53,512 bases of DNA. Source: Massilia niastensis DSM 21313. Its GTDB lineage: Bacteria; Pseudomonadota; Gammaproteobacteria; Burkholderiales; Burkholderiaceae_D. The stretch is taken from contig NZ_KB908120.1 of NCBI RefSeq assembly GCF_000382345.1, positions 1 through 53,512 of the forward strand, in the 5' to 3' direction. A program made the translations under genes and the position numbers. The notes beneath the pieces were generated by a model. The model saw only the letters and a program-made list of their open reading frames with translations, searched no databases and had not been told where the DNA came from. The first letter of the stretch is position 1; every line of letters starts with the position of its first letter. Shown here piece by piece: positions 53,316 through 53,512 of the stretch.

Positions 53316-53512
53316 GCCGGAGTGGACAACGCCGAAGCACAGGTGCGCCAGTTTGCGCATTGCTGCACCGATCGCCGCCATCTTGGACTTGCCTTTGGCA
53401 AGCAGCCGGTCGTTCAGGGCTTTGATGTGTGGGTTGCAGCGCCTGGCCACAACAGCAGGCATGTACAGAAGCTTGCGCAGATGCGCCGGGCCCGCCTTGG
53501 ACATGCGAGGAC
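53286..53512 (-). CDS. IS110-type transposase, C-terminal part (runs off window)
   Basis: On the minus strand the frame runs from the window edge to a TAG at 53286-53288. It reads SKAGPAHLRKLLYMPAVVAR, HIKALNDRLLAKGKSK and MAAIGAAMRKLAHLCFGVVHSGKPYDP, the C-terminal Transposase_20 helix-hairpin-helix region of IS110/IS116/IS902. The 5' part lies outside the window. The stop lies 28 bp past the ybeY stop, so the element interrupts whatever once followed ybeY. Confidence 0.85.
   Translation of the reverse strand, partial: PRMSKAGPAHLRKLLYMPAVVARRCNPHIKALNDRLLAKGKSKMAAIGAAMRKLAHLCFGVVHSGKPYDPEFAM

Overview
The window looks like a chromosomal segment of a G+C-rich betaproteobacterium, most likely Oxalobacteraceae of the Massilia/Telluria/Duganella type. 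This is inferred from the rpsU-yqeY-dnaG-rpoD order, the long lysine/alanine-rich N-terminus of sigma-70, the beta-class GST, a PEP-CTERM protein and the codon use. No database search was possible, so the genus is an inference.

Layout. 1-1324 is an accessory edge: the start of an IS630-type transposase, an A+T-richer orphan gene and a decayed IS5-type transposase, lying directly behind the 3' end of a tRNA-Ile2(CAU) gene. 1424-6679 is the macromolecular-synthesis operon (rpsU, yqeY, dnaG, rpoD; all minus). 6776-15893 carries a flavoprotein, a YbiB/TrpD2 protein, DAHP synthase, tsaD, two EEP-fold hydrolases, a FrnE-like DsbA protein, plsY and a YbaK-type deacylase. 15980-17382 is ogt-xerD, followed upstream by a candidate structured small RNA (about 17439-17624). 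17780-21627 is an orphan TRAP solute-binding protein divergent from a histidine kinase/FixJ-type regulator pair. 21816-26048 holds a DUF3052-like protein, queG, tsaE, amiC and an aldose-epimerase-like protein. 26106-32576 has an alpha-carbonic anhydrase, a DedA protein, a cyclophilin, mutL-miaA and an RlpA-like lipoprotein. Two identical tRNA-Met genes lie at 32.7-32.9 kb.

32978-37528 holds a triple-PAS/GGDEF/EAL protein with a degenerate GGDEF motif and small conserved proteins. 37568-41807 is a catabolic cluster (SCP-x-type thiolase, acyl-CoA dehydrogenase, alpha-methylacyl-CoA racemase-like protein) divergent from a TetR regulator, with two matching palindromes between them. 41879-46494 has a Kef/YbaL-type antiporter, a divergent FtsH-like membrane protease, an A+T-rich intergenic region with Fur-box-like sites, and a tiny PEP-CTERM protein. 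46700-49758 includes a DUF1697 protein, a frameshifted GST, a small protein translationally coupled to an HDOD protein, and an XRE-like regulator. The window closes with miaB-phoH-ybeY and the end of an IS110-type transposase.

The core genes work in RNA polymerase and replication priming, tRNA modification (tsaD, tsaE, miaA, miaB, queG, ybeY), mismatch repair and envelope maintenance. The points most worth a second look are the candidate small RNA, the divergent FtsH-like protease with its upstream region, the TetR-controlled acyl-CoA cluster, the orphan DctP/two-component unit and the terminator between the duplicated tRNA-Met genes. No obviously new defence or biosynthetic system was seen.
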